From: Hyaloscypha bicolor E
Lineage: Eukaryota > Ascomycota > Leotiomycetes > Helotiales > Hyaloscyphaceae
Assembly (NCBI RefSeq): GCF_002865645.1
Contig: NW_020194619.1
Location: forward strand, 1,152,442-1,216,441
DNA length: 64,000 nucleotides
Direction: 5' to 3'
The notes beneath the pieces were generated by a model, which searched no databases, was not told the origin of the DNA, and was given only the letters and a program-made list of their open reading frames with translations. Positions 1-12,387 of the stretch are shown here, one piece after another. Each line of letters begins with the position of its first letter. Positions within the stretch are counted from its first letter, which is position 1. The position numbers were made by a program, and so were the translations under genes.

Positions 1-3000
1 ACCCATTGAGGATGCTATATCCGGAATTACACACATCGGAGAACCCATCATCTCGACCACGCTTTGATTACGCACCATTTCTTTCCTGGGAGGATCAGCC
101 ATTGCAGATTACTCTTGGGTTGAAGAGTACGTTGTTATGGCCACTGCCGTTGATTTTCCCCGTTGTACTAACCCTGGATTAATAGACACTCTTCCAAAGT
201 ATCATCCGAGAAAATCACGGAGCGGGAAAGACCTTGTTCCGGGATTCGACCTATCTCGTAAGTGAATAATCCGAGCCTTGTCTAGCCATCATTGTTGACT
301 TCTCGCTTAGGCTCATTGACACCCGCACGACCTTCAACCAAGAAAATCCGTCCTCCCAAAGAGACGAAACCATCATTGAGCAAGCTGAAGGCGACAAGCC
401 AAGCCGTTAAGCCATTGACCGATAAAATCACCACTTTGCGTGATGAAAGCAACCTGACATCGATCAAGTCGCCTTCGACGCCAACCGAAACAAGCTCGTC
501 AGAGGAGGAAAGCAGCTCGGAAGAAGAATCTGAGTACGGCGAGGACGAAGACATGCCGGTGATGGACATAAGCGAGGTAAGCACAAACTTTTATCAATTG
601 ACATTGCTCTCATGCCCTTGTGCCCTCATATGCGTGAATTCGGTATCCATGTCCGATAGAGCATAGATTGACTTTGTTGCGCTTTGTTATATACGTGAAA
701 TGCTGACGCGCTGCAAGGTCCGCGGACCAATTCGCCCAATAGCAGCTTCGGCCGCAGCACGATGGGACGCAATAGGTATCATCTGGAAGGATCCAGGTTC
801 AAGTCCAAGTGCAGATGTGGTCAAAGATGCCATCGAAAAGTACGGAAGTTTCTTGACGTCACTGCGAGTTCAACTCAAGACAAATTCTACCAAGGCAGAG
901 GAAGCAACGGGTCGGGCGGCTGAGTTGGAGAGGCTAAAGGACGACCGGAAAGTTCTTCTTGAATCGCTCTTTCAAACAATTGATGCAGCAAATCAGCTTG
1001 GCTATGGTGCTATAGTAGAGCATTTGGGCGGTCATCATAAACTTGTGAATGGCTTAACGACAACTCTGATTGATTGCAATAAGGCTGAAGATTATGTTGG
1101 GAAACTGCCCAAAGCAGTCTTGAGTTTACTTTCAAAGTTTCAGACGATGACTGATGACCTTCTTAAGAAGCTGAAGTTCGAAGGCATTGCAAAGCGCTGG
1201 AGCAAAAGAGGGGATGACGATACCAAAAAGTATATTGCCACCATTCTTGCGAATACCGTGGAGGCCAAAGAGAAAGCTGCAAAAACTAAAAAGGACGTCG
1301 ACCGAGCAGAGGAGGAAAAGAAGATGAAGGAAAAGGTTGAGCAAGCCAAGGCTCGAAATGCCGATTCTTCAAATCCCACGTCTTCCAACCCAGCAAAGAG
1401 ACTACATGATGGCGATGGGTCCAATGGCAAGCCCAGTAAGAAGTTTGCGTCGGACAATGCTGGCACTCCAGCCGTGTCGAGGACCATTCCACCAAAGCCG
1501 ATGAACAAAATAGGCAACAATGCTGGTCCTGCGAGTCGAGTAGGAAACAATCTGTTGGGTATTGCATCGAAGCCTGTTGCAAAGCCCATTCCTAAGAAGC
1601 GTGAGCCTTCTCCTCCGACTGAGTCGAAACTTGGCGCACTTCTGGCCAGCATTGCCAAACCTCCGGAACCTCCCAAAGCCCCTGAAGCACCACCTCGACC
1701 ACCTGAGACACCAGAAGAGAAGGCACGTCGTGAGAGAAAGGAAAGTCGACGCCATTTGAGGGTCAAATTCAAGGAGGGACCTGAATTGGAACAGATCAGG
1801 CTCTTCAAGCATGAGCAAGCCGAAGATGAGGGACGCCAGGATGAGATGTTACGAGATGCACATGATGACCGACTTGAAGGCATGATGCACAAGAAGCGTG
1901 TCTCTGAAACCATGGACGATGACGAGGATTATCAACCAACTGAACCTGAAGGTCCGTACAACGAGCCAATCAGCATTGACTTCAGTTCCCTTGAGAAGCC
2001 ATCGCGATTTGGCCCAAATTATTCTACGCGAGGCGGAGATTTGAGCTTCACAACGCCCGAGCAGAAGATCCAGCAGCGACGAGAGGGCTTGGAGCTCATG
2101 GTTATCTACACCAATCCGGACGACATTCCACCCTCGCCCAAGGAACTTTCTCATCCTGATATGCCTGGAAGCACCCAACGAGAGCATCAGCTCAAGAATC
2201 CTACGGAACCGTGGCTCGTTCGGAGATTGCAGGATATTCACCAGTACGGCCCGGAACAAGCGTTCCAACTCTTTCGTGCGCGTCAAGAAGAGCGAATGTT
2301 CAACGAGATCCGCGAAAACCAATCTCGTCAACCTTTTCAAGCTAGCTCCGCTCCACCATCTGACGTTTCCTCTATCCTTCAACAACTTGGTGGTCCAACT
2401 GGTCAACAAGCCCCAAAACATCAACTTCCGCAAGTCCCAAAGATGGATCCTAGCCAACTAACAAACCTCATCCGCATTGTTGAGTCTCTGAAAAATAAGC
2501 CATACCCTCCCATCGAACCACCGGATTGGATGGTGAACCCAGAGCAACGCGCTGAGTGGATCGCCGGCTATGAGAGAGACAAGGCGGTAAAGGAGAAAAG
2601 AGAAGCTGATGAGCGGATGGCTCAAATTCAGGCTGCTCAGCATCAACAACCGACAATGTTTCCGCCTCAATTCCAGCAAATCCCAGTGTCGCAGATAGCC
2701 TACCCCCAAATACCGGTGCCGAACAATCCTGCTCTTCCTCAGCCTCAGATTGCGGAGATTACTCAACAAGTTCAAAGCTACCTGGCTGCTAGTTATGGAG
2801 TCAACGAGCACCAACCGGCGACCCTGCAGCAATACGATTACAACAACTGGGCCGGTCAGCAAGGTGCGGAGCAGAGTCAAGGATATCAAAATCATAACCA
2901 GCAGTCAAGATGGGACGGCGACTACAACAACGAGGATTCGAGCCCCAATGCGCAGTCAGACCGAACTCGAGGAAAACACAAGTCGAGGGGGAAGTCACAC

Positions 3001-3138
3001 AAGTTCGATTCGAAGCCACCGAATGACTCCATCTTCGATGAAAATGGCGAATACAAGGGCAAGAAGAAGCCTTGCCGTTTTTTCAGCGTCGGTCAGTGTG
3101 CTAAAGGCGACAAGTGCACATATCTCCATTCTAGCTGA
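1..3138 (+). CDS. PNUTS/Ppn1-like protein phosphatase 1 regulatory subunit with C-terminal CCCH zinc finger (5' partial)
   Basis: Exons are 3-126, 186-257, 311-576 and 718-3138, joined in frame at GT-AG sites; 960 residues are visible and the start lies off the left edge or at the ATG at 12. After an acidic Ser/Glu stretch (about 490-560) comes a helical region (718-1300) that sits where PNUTS proteins carry a TFIIS N-terminal-like domain. A PP1-docking RVKF motif (1759-1770), followed by an acidic/hydrophobic stretch, matches the RVxF arrangement of PNUTS. A Pro/Gln-rich middle leads to one CX7CX5CX3H finger (3073-3129) ending six residues before the stop. In yeasts and animals PNUTS/Ppn1 tethers PP1 to the cleavage and polyadenylation machinery and acts in transcription termination in the nucleus. 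The assignment rests on motif order (RVxF then C-terminal CCCH), not on overall similarity, so another CCCH protein is possible. Confidence 0.6.
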
Positions 3139-3836
3139 ACTTTTCCTTGACGGATGATGCTTCCCCGCTACCCTCAAAATCCGTTTAGCTGGCGATGAGT
3201 CGACACCAGCATGACGGAATACCCTACAATTTTTTTTCTACCATTGCATTGCATGGCGTTTTGAGGGGAAGCCCAGCCACATGGACAGTTTCGATCTCTC
3301 GGATACATTGTCCTTCTCTTCTGTATTCTACCAACCCTTTTCGACAATAGCATATTTAGGCGTAGCATAGCACGGCATGATTCCGAAAAATGGGCTGGCT
3401 GATTGCATTTAGCTTCTTGTCTCAGGAAGCGTGGAATTTGCTTTGCTTGTTGTACTATCAAAACGGATCACATTAGCGGTGCAGTTTAATCATACCTTTC
3501 CTCTAATTTGAGAGAGGCTTTGATAAGGCGTTTGCTTTTTCTTCTGGAAGGTCTGCAGGGGTGGAGAAGCAGAAGAACCTTTCAGTGATGTACTTTAGAC
3601 GCAAGAATGAGAGCGAGATTTAGAGTCTTGTGGCCCTGTCCTAATGTGATGAATGAACCTCCCACATTTTCTTACACTAGTTCCCCATCGAAAGCCTCTT
3701 TCCAAACAGCACTTCAAGATTTGTTTGAGTAATAACAAGACAAATAAGCAGATTTGTAGGAAGCCCACCACGGAAGCGTTTCGTTTTCAAATTCTCTATG
3801 ACTTCATCACAATAATCTCACATCTGTACCAACCCT
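3139..3836. other. Intergenic, convergent 3' regions
   Basis: About 700 bases between two convergent genes, presumably both 3' UTRs. No credible coding frame or structured RNA was recognised. Confidence 0.5.
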
Positions 3837-5877
3837 CTATCCAGGGAAAGCAGCCCCATCACCCCTCGGATCACTCCCCGCACTATAAACCGTCACCTCG
3901 TCCTCAACATGCGCCCTAATCAACTGTCCCCTACCAAACACTCTCCTACCATATCCCTTAACAATCTTCGCACCATGGCCCATCTCCCTCAGCTCCTGAC
4001 AAACACTCTCACCAATTCCCTCCTCCAAAAAGACAGTCCTTTCATATGGATCGCCTGGTATGCCCTCCGCCCCGATACAGAATCTCGGAGCATCAAGCGC
4101 AGTTTGCGGGTTATGCTTGAACGAAATTGTGTTAAGCAGAACTTGCACGTGTCCTTGAGGCTGCATGAAGCCGCCCATAACCCCGTAAACAGAATGTAAA
4201 GAGCCATCGTGCACATTGGTAACCATAGCAGGGATGATGGTATGATACGGTCTCTTGCCCGGCGCAATGACATTCGGATGGCCTTCCGTGAGCTGGAAAC
4301 TCGCACCGCGGTTCTGGAGCACGAAGCCGGTGCCTTCGGGGATAATTCCCGAGCCGAAAGAGTCGAAGATCGAGTTTATGAAGGAGATACCGTTCCCTTC
4401 TTTGTCGGTGACGGCGAAGTAGACTGTGTCGCTGTGGTTATGTGCTGGGCTGCCTCGGTCGTAGATCTTGGAGGAGGCTTTCAAGGGGTCGAAAAGCTTG
4501 GCTCGTTCGGCAAGGTAGGGTTTTGAGATTAATGTCGAAGAGGGGACTTTGGAGTGTGAGGGGTCGGCGATCCACCAGCTTGCGTCGGCGAAGGCTATTC
4601 GGAGGGATTCGATGACGGCGTGTAGGTATTGAGCGGAGTTGTGGTCAGCGGAAGTGAAACGTGGGATCTTACCGGTCTCTTCGAGGGACTCGAAGATACC
4701 AATAGCCATTAGGGCGACGATCCCTTGTCCGTTGGGAGGGTGTTCCCAGATTTCTAGGCCGTGGTTATCTTCGTTTGTCCCTTGGCCTGAGGAGCCATCG
4801 ACGAAATCACCATGCGTCTTAATGTAACCTTGTCCTTTGAAAACATAAGATATGGGATCAACTGGCTCGCTTCCCCTTTCGAGATGATCTCTCAGATCCT
4901 CAAGTCCAAGGAAGGCTCCTCGGTCTTTGGTAACTTTAACAATTGCTTCAGCGATTCGGCCGGTATAAAATCCCTTCTTGCCTTCCTTGGCAAGAGCTCG
5001 AAATGTTGCTGCTAGGGATTTGTTTTTGAATAGCTCTCCTGGCTCAGGGCCGCGAAAACCGTCCGGGCCCTTTTTCAATAACTCGGCGTAGTTTGGTGAC
5101 GCTTCAATGAGGTGTTTTTCAAGTGCTCTCCACTAAGATGCTGTAAATCAATAATATTAGAGAGAGTTCGGAGTACTGACCATACTCGAAGCAATATCTG
5201 AAACTGGAAATCCATTCTCGGCTAATTCAATGGCTGGGGCTAATATTTGCTCCAAAGTTAACTTTCCACTCCCAAATCTCTCAACAGTATCAACCCAACC
5301 AGCTGCAGCTCCTGGAACTGTGACTGCATGGATACTGTTCTGAGGGACGTTTCCTGCTTCCCCATCCTTCAATCCCAAATCTTTTCGGACTGCTTCCAAA
5401 GTGGACTTAGCACTAGCTCTTCCTGAGCCATTCATTGCTTCAATCTTCTTGCTTTTGGCATTGTACCAGAGGCAAAACATATCACCACCGATTCCAGTAG
5501 AGGATGGCTCTGTGACATTTAAAGCAGCGGCTTCGCATAATTAGTAAACTCAACCAATAGATCCTTTGAACATACCAACAGCTACTGCTGCATCCTACAA
5601 GTTATTAGAGACAATATTGAAAGTGGGGTAAGTACAAACTCACAGCAGCATTTCCACCAGCATCCAGAATTTTGAGTCCACATCTTGCCGCAAGAGGTTG
5701 AGTACATGCTATCATACCCTGAGTGCTATGAACAACACTCCTCCTGCTAGGAAAAGACAAAAATTCCGGCTCCTCTGCCGGGTACACGGATTTGAAATTC
5801 AGAGGCATGGCCTTGTGCAATGAGGTATGGAAACTCCTACAAAGACGGCGCGAGCAAGAAGGTGATTTGAAAATCAT
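3837..5877 (-). CDS. Gamma-glutamyltransferase / gamma-glutamyl hydrolase family (Ntn hydrolase)
   Basis: Four exons on the minus strand (5877-5644, 5594-5576, 5530-5181, 5132-3837) give 632 aa. The second exon is a 19-nt microexon; it is needed to keep the family signature GGNAADAAVAVAAAL in frame across the first two introns. The large-subunit part has the family stretch STGIGGDMFC. The self-cleavage and nucleophile site is the Thr of HSDTVYFAVTD, followed by GNGISFINSIF of the small subunit. The enzyme cleaves or transfers the gamma-glutamyl group of glutathione and related peptides; some members are acylases. The N-terminus (MIFKSPSCSRRLCRSF) is basic with no clear signal peptide, so localisation is open; a second Met 23 codons later is an alternative start. 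It is divergent from the release factor gene with about 250 bp between the starts. Confidence 0.9.
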
Positions 5878-6129
5878 TGCGGGATAAACTTTCCAGAAAT
5901 TTTAAAGAAATGACTTACTGCTGCTATGAGAACAACTGTAAGACGAGAAAATTTAATAAATGTAAGCAATGATGGATGAATCACAAAAATTTATTTTGAT
6001 CAACCCGATTTCGGCTTTTTGAGGGGTTGAGGTATGTCACTGGCAGATTGCCGAATCGGGTCACCGCCATTCATCCGGCCAAAAAAATGTTGCCGAGCTT
6101 CAGGCGAGCTTCAAGAACAACAATCGATT
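5878..6129. promoter_or_regulatory. Shared intergenic region between divergent GGT and mitochondrial RF1 genes
   Basis: 252 bp separate the ATGs of two divergent genes, so both promoters must lie here. No specific factor site was recognised. This is position-based inference only. Confidence 0.4.
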
Positions 6130-7467
6130 ATGTTTGGAGCTCCTTGGATCTGGCGTCGATGTACAAATACATACCTGAAGCCCGGTGGACGGAGGCTATT
6201 GCGCTTTGCCAGCACGAGTCAGTTTCTCAATCTTCTCTGCATGAATGCTTGAACCTAATAGTCTGTAGCCAGCCATGCCTCCTTTTCTCCAGCACTGCTC
6301 GCGCGGGCGCGCAGCATGGCCTCAGAACACGATAAATTGAGCCAGGAAACATCCGAAAACTTTGATGCAAAGATATCAAGACGAATTGGAGAGTTAAAGA
6401 GTGTTGCAATGGCATTGAAGGAGTGGGAGGACACGCAGAACTCGCTCTCTGAGCTCAACACGCTCCTCGAAGACCCTACGACGGATTCAGAACTTCGCGA
6501 GTTAGCTGTTGAGGACCTCGCCACAACAGCTTCTCAATTGGATACGCTATCACGCAATTTGGCTACTTCTCTTACGCCCAAACATCCTTTCGAAGACCTA
6601 CCCTGCCTCCTAGAAATTCGACCAGGAGTTGGGGGTGGAGAGGCTGGCTTGTTTGCTGGGGATCTGTTGAGGATGTACAGGGGGTATTGCCAGAAGAAGA
6701 ACATGCGTTCGTCGCTGCTGAAGTTTGAGACTGAAGATGGAGGCAGTGATCTCAGCGGCGATTCGCCTCTACAAGAAGCAATCCTCGAGATTGAAAGTCC
6801 AGGCGCGTATGGGAAACTGCGAGGCGAAGCTGGTGTACACCGGGTGCAGAGAGTACCTGCAACTGAGAACAAGGGCCGGACACACACAAGCGCTGTCGCT
6901 GTGTTGGTCCTCCCAAGCTTACCAACTTCCGGCACCGAGGGCCAAGAGGTCTGGGAAGCAGATTTGAAGGATCCGAATAGTGATTACTATGTTAACCCTA
7001 CGGATGTTCGAACAGATGTTATGAGGGCACGTGGAGCGGGTGGTCAGCACGTTAATACTACGGATTCCGCGGTTCGGTTAACTCATATTCCTACCAATAC
7101 GGTAGTTAGCATGCAGGATAGCAGATCCCAGCATCAGAATAGGGAGAGAGCCTGGCAGTTGTTGCGGTCTAAGATTGCTCAAGCTAGAAGAGAGGCAAGA
7201 GAGGAGGAAGTTACCAGGTTGAGGAGAGGCGTGATTGGCGTTGCGAAGATGGGTCGGGGAGATAAAGTCCGAACTTATAATTACGGACAGCAGAGAGTCA
7301 CAGATCATCGAAGTGGACTTAGCGTTCACAATCTCGATGATGTGATGGAAGGAGGAGATGAACTGGACAAGATCATCGACAGCGTCAAGACCTGGCTGGG
7401 AGAGCGAGAAATTGAAGGATTGCTCGCCGAAGACGAGGCAGCAGCAGCAGGAAACGGCAAGAAGTGA
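6130..7467 (+). CDS. MRF1: Mitochondrial peptide chain release factor 1
   Basis: Exons 6130-6217 and 6269-7467 (51-nt intron, branch-like ctaat) give 428 aa. The body shows the PCRF domain (LEIRPGVGGGEAGLFAGDL) and the catalytic GGQ loop (RGAGGQHVNTTDSAVRLTH) that triggers peptidyl-tRNA hydrolysis, followed by the basic C-terminal segment seen in class I release factors. The first exon supplies an Arg-rich amphipathic leader (MFGAPWIWRRCTNTYL, then RRLLRFAS) typical of a matrix targeting sequence. Without it the frame would begin at the ATG at 6316 with no leader, which is why the two-exon model is preferred. The protein terminates translation at UAA/UAG in mitochondria. Confidence 0.9.
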
Positions 7468-7826
7468 AAGACAATGGTCTCTCTAATATTCAGTCCGTCA
7501 ACTTCCGCATTGGTGGATGATGTAGCGAGGTGCATCACACAAAGCGGACATGGTGTACAGGACATTCTGTTCTTTGAACAGGGGTACATGCCACTCGGGT
7601 GAGGATTGAGTAAGACGAGACCAAATGCGCCGTAAAATTCAAACAACACTTCGTCTCCTCCGACCTGCAGGTCAACGTGGAAAGCCTGTCAATATTCGAC
7701 TACCTGATTCGCCCATTCATCAAACATAGTGTCACCCCTCTAAAAACCACGATCTTTGAGGCGACACCAACTCGGCTTGACCCGCCTGAAGTCTCCAGGC
7801 ACTCTAAAACACGTCAAACTCCACCT

Positions 7827-7952
7827 TTCCGCGGCTAAATCCCTACCTCCTCCAAACACCAGATATAGCACCCAACCACAAGTACCACAGATTCCGCGGC
7901 TAAATCCCTACCTCCCAACACCAGATACAGCACCCGACCACAAGCTCCACAG
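7827..7952. repeat. Two-copy imperfect tandem repeat, period 65 bp
   Basis: Unit 1 (7827-7890) and unit 2 (7892-7952) share ttccgcggctaaatcccta, then aacaccagata(t/c)agcaccc and accacaag. Unit 2 lacks a few bases. No gene was recognised between 7468 and 8218. The repeat lies upstream of the UstYa-like gene and could be a promoter duplication or a decayed minisatellite. Confidence 0.75.
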
Positions 7953-8218
7953 TTTGCGCTTAGCCGTGTGCCCAATTAATTAAAAGGCCCCTTGCCGTGC
8001 CCTGGTTCAACTGTCAAATGTATCCGGTCCTTTACCAACAACACTTTAAATTAATGATTTGTGAAAAGCATGTCGGCTTGAGGCAGTGCCGAACATCCCT
8101 TCCCATCGCATCGTACCACATAGATATAGTGTATAGAGTCATCTTTCCCGACTTCCTTCCCTTATCTCACTTCCTTCTTCCTCTCAGCCTTTCCTATTTC
8201 GTTGATTTCTCTGTCGTG

Positions 8219-9160
8219 ATGTATTGGGATAGCGACGACATAGCAACAGCCAAGATGCTGAACGAGGAGTACGCCGCCGTCCCGCTCGATGAGAAGGAGT
8301 ACTTCGGTACCCCGCATTTTGTGAGAAGACAATATGACTTTTCAGTCGGCGATATACTGAAGGCAGTGCTTTTGGTATTTTTCATGGCGATAGGGAGCTT
8401 TAACTTGGGATTTGTTGTGGGGCAGAACTGGAAGGCGGGGTCGAAGTGGGAGGCGGGTGAGGATGGGCTCTTACCGCCGCAGGCTCTTGTTCCGGACAGT
8501 GTGTTTCCTTTGAGCTTGAAATGGGTGGGAGCTGATGAAAGTAGTTCCGATGAAGGAAGTGGTTTTTGAGTTCCCCACACAATATCAGGATACGGGACTT
8601 GAAGGAGACAAGTTGTGGAATGATCTTATGCCTTGTAAGCCTCCTGCAAACCATTTCCAGAACACAGGTTAATCTTATTTGGAAGTGGGTTCCGGATTCG
8701 TACGAGTCCCCTGGCCCCGAAGATTCGACATCCCACAAAGCAAAGCCGTCCCCGAAGACCCCGAAGAAGCAGAAGTCTACTCCCTCTCCGTAACACATCA
8801 ACTGCGCTGTCTCGGCGTCCTACGAGACGTGATTAGAAAGTACGAAGTAAATGGTGGTAACCGATCACGGTTCGCGGGTAATGGACATGAATATCATTGC
8901 TTAGATTACAGTATTCCCCCTTCCCTTTCCCATCCTTTTCTGAAAAAATAGAGGGATGCTGATCAAAAGCAGTAAGACAAGCAGTCCTCTGCGCAGGCGA
9001 TACAACGCTCGATTACGCAGGGATAGTCATCGGAGACGATGGCAATCAACGGAGACTGGGCTTTTCGGGCGAGGGCTCAACACATCAGTGTAGAGACTGG
9101 AATGCTATTTCTTCGTGGGCGATCAAGAATCGTTCGGGGGATAAGACGGGAGTTGTATGA
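8219..9160 (+). CDS. UstYa-like (DUF3328) membrane oxidase
   Basis: Exons 8219-8498, 8542-8634, 8686-8910 and 8973-9160 give 261 aa; every junction is GT-AG and in frame, though the first intron is only 43 nt. After a cytosolic head (to about residue 45) there is one membrane helix (ILKAVLLVFFMAIGSFNLGF), then the DUF3328 region: LWNDLMPLGSGFVRV, HQLRC (162-166), HEYHCLDY (192-199) and a final CRDW. UstYa proteins oxidise or cyclise peptides in fungal RiPP pathways such as ustiloxin, and related ones occur in other clusters; two HxxHC motifs are the hallmark. Here the first is HQLRC, with Arg replacing the second His, while the second is intact. No RiPP precursor, kexin-type protease or second UstYa gene is visible nearby, so the substrate is unknown. 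Confidence 0.8.
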
Positions 9161-9412
9161 TGTATAATGGAAACTTCATTCTTTGTTTGGAGGTGTGAGG
9201 GAGTTGGAGGCTTTGATTATTATTGATACCTGGGTAGACGGGGGGTAGTGTATATAGGCTAGATCCAGAATGTCGAGAGCAACCACTTGTGAAAAACTGC
9301 ACTTCAGGTACTGAATCTTCGAAAGCGCAGGAAGACCGACGTGGAAAAACTGTAATCTAATGGTTGAAAGCTTTATTTGTATTCATCGAAAGGGCCTTTC
9401 GTCTACCAAGCT

Positions 9413-11198
9413 CTAATCACCTCCTATTCCCAATCCAAGGAATGCTAAAGTAGCAATATTCATCGCTGCAATAATCACCCAAATGATCCACCCACCAATC
9501 GCCGTTGGTAGATTATTCTTTAAACTGACTGTCGGGTTCCTCGTCTCCGCGTCCTGCCCTGCCTCCAACGTCTCGACAGTCAATGTGCTTGCTCCTCCCT
9601 CTGTCTCGACTCTCATATACTTATCAAAAGTTGTATACCAAATCAGTGGGAAGGTTAAGAAGATCAAAGCCACCGAAAGAACCACATTACATCCGTTCAA
9701 AGCAGCTGCCAAGCCATCTCTTCCTTCTGCAGCTGCGATGATGATGCCTGGAACAATGGCGATTGATCTCGTTGCAAGACGACGGTAAAAGGGGCGTATC
9801 TTCCAATTGATGGCACCCTCAACGACAAGTTGCCCTGCCAGGGGGCCACGATTCCCGCACTGATTCCAGAAAACAGCAAAGCAAAGCCAAACATCGTCCC
9901 GGCAACCTGACTAATGCTCGACACGAAGAGATTATACATGCCGAAGAGATCAGCATCCTGAGCGGCTTCAGATAGAGAAGAAGCAGCAATGATGAGGATG
10001 GAGGAGTTGACGAAAATAGCGACGACAAAAAGAGTGATGCAGAGCTCTGCAATGGAGTACTTCATGCAGGATTTGACGGCTGAGAGGGATGGTCGGTAGA
10101 GCTTGATGCCGACGGATGTTTTTGTTGTCACTGCTTCATGGTAAGATGAATTCTTGACATCAAAATCGCGGAGGCGCGACTGTACGAGTCCAGAACCAAG
10201 GTAAAGGGTGTGTGGCATAAGAGTTCCTCCCAATAGTGCGCACGATTGGTAAAGCTTGGGGTCTTGTGTCAGCTAATTGGGAGAGCATAGTGCAGGAGAC
10301 TTACCCATTGGATACGAAGATCTCTCTTGATGGAAGAAAGCCATCCATTACGTGCCTGGCTGTAGTGCCCGTGATGAGGGAAAGCTCGATACAGAAGCAG
10401 ATGAACAGGCCAAGTACAAATACTGAGATGAAGAGTTCGAACGCTCGGAGACCCCTCAATGATCCATCTGGTCGGTAAAACAAGAGTATAAAAAGGGTAT
10501 CGGCTATAGCTAAAGCACAACCAGCCGTTAGTGGTATCTTGGGAATGAGGATGTTTATGGCGATGGCTGTTCCAATGACCTGAGAAGCGGTGAGCAAGAA
10601 GTGTATCACTTCAGAAACTTGAACTCACTTGACCAATATCTGTGCAGACGATGGCAGCTTCAGCAATAAACCAAAGTCCGTAATTCAGCCAAGAAGGGAG
10701 ATGGGCACGATTCATTTGTGCCAGATCCATTCCAGTGACAGATCCAAGCTTGACAGCTAAGGCCTCGGTATATCAGAAACCTTCCTTCTCTGAACTCACC
10801 ATTGGCTGACTTACGTGAAGGTAAATAGCAATTAGGTTTGATATGAGGACCATGAACAACAATTTGTACTTGAGCTGTGCCCCAGAACTGACTGCTGTCT
10901 GGAAGTTGTCCGGGTCTATGTACGCAACGGTGATGATTGTGCCAGGCCCAACGAACTTCCCAAACTTTACCATAACTGCAGCAGCTTCTCGAGCATTCCG
11001 CCTCGTGAAGACATCCCGAAGAGCGCGCACGTATTCCAGAGGACGGTTCCGTTTGCCGCTATCTTGAAGCTCAACAACAATTTCTGGATCGACAGCCTTC
11101 TCATGGAATCGGATTGTGGGTTTGTCTTAGGAAAAGTCTGCTTCCGAATACTCGGAAACAACTTGCTTAACAGTGTCTGGATTCGATAGAGTCGACAT
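9413..11198 (-). pseudogene. NRAMP-family divalent metal transporter, apparently broken
   Basis: The reading frames clearly match NRAMP (Smf-like) transporters: TM1 with GPGTIITVAYIDPDNFQTA (DPDN in place of DPGN), TM6 GGTLMPHTLYLGSGLVQSR, and FSGISAGIVAP followed, in another frame, by LAGQLVVEGAINWK. These proton-coupled proteins move Mn2+/Fe2+ across plasma or endosomal membranes. Three lesions are seen. An in-frame TAA at 11127-11129 falls 22 codons after the ATG at 11198. The intron at 10304-10255 joins out of frame by one base. A one-base frame change lies at a run of five G (plus strand) at 9841-9845. Exon borders elsewhere (10629/10579) are clean. Either the gene is a recent pseudogene or several sequencing errors coincide; the remaining sequence is well conserved, so decay would be young. 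Confidence 0.75.
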
Positions 11199-12387
11199 TG
11201 TCAAGATAATCTCCAAAAGGGACCTCTTTCCAGTAAAGAATTAGATGGTAAGGGGCATAAAAGTTGTACAACCTGTGCATGCGAAAATTGGCGGGGTAGT
11301 CAGGCGCTGAAGGTCTATAAAGTACTCATAGGCATTCTGGAACCGCATAGAAAACCAATGACAGGTTTCGAATTGTGAAGGTGTGACGAAGGACAAGAGG
11401 AAAGAATGTCACTCTGCCAGTGAAGTATATTCCGAGGTCGTTAGCCGCAGCATGGTGCCATATGGGAAGGCGCAACTTGCGGGCCACCATACACAGGGTT
11501 AGACTCTTCGAGGCTTTGGCCGGCCAAATGCTCTCATATATGGCTTCTGTGCAGACTGGACGGCATTTGGGCATGATGCAGGTCGGACAATAAATATCGA
11601 CCGCCAAGTTCGGCAGGCCAGTCCAGGGGCTTTCGGACCAACGCCACAGCTAATACAGCTGCAGGCACAAGATGCAGCAAATCAGACGATGATCTAGAAC
11701 ACCACAACACTATCGATTTTCCTGAGGGAGCAGAAACACTCGGAACTTTGCCCGCGATAGTGTCCCGAAATACCCTCCGGGTTTGGAAATGTAAACAGGC
11801 AGCATCCAGGACTTGACAAGGTCTTAGAATCGGTTTTCAGTCGTTCTGAACTACAAATGTTTCGAAAACTGTCACTGGTCGACTGTAATAAGCTTTTGAA
11901 GGTGGGGGTTCTCTGCAGGATGTGCCTCGCGGGCTGACCCCTTTATCGGCTTCGTTCACCAAACAAGCAATTCCAATTCCGACTGTCAGCGATCAGAGAC
12001 AATTGCCGTCTGATGTCCAGCATGGTGATTCGATGAAGCCATGGATTGCAACTTTTGACAAACGTTCGCGGGGCAGGTTTGAATTACCCGCCTCGTTCCC
12101 CTGCCACATTCAGGAGACAGGATGAGAGTTTATATGAAAACAATCACGAAACACGCCGCAAAGAGCAGCACCTCAACACTTGTGAGGATACGGGGCACGA
12201 TTCCTCGTGTGCGCATCTGCGTCATTCTGGCCCCTTGTGGTTCGTCTTGCTCCGCAAAGCCAATAGTCCCAGCCCCAAATGGTCTGTGGCACTCCTAATT
12301 TGGACGCGCGCTCTTAAATAATAATGTCTTCTCCCTACCAGACCTCTCCTCTCTCTGCGCTCCACACGCAATGACACTCTTTTCAAC
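11199..12387. other. Intergenic, no gene recognised
   Basis: About 1.2 kb between the divergent NRAMP and exchanger genes. Only short open frames without family features were seen. Confidence 0.5.

Noticed and set aside
8219..9160. A full dikaritin-type RiPP cluster around the UstYa-like gene
   Set aside because: No precursor peptide with repeated cores, no protease or tyrosinase nearby; only one UstYa-like gene.
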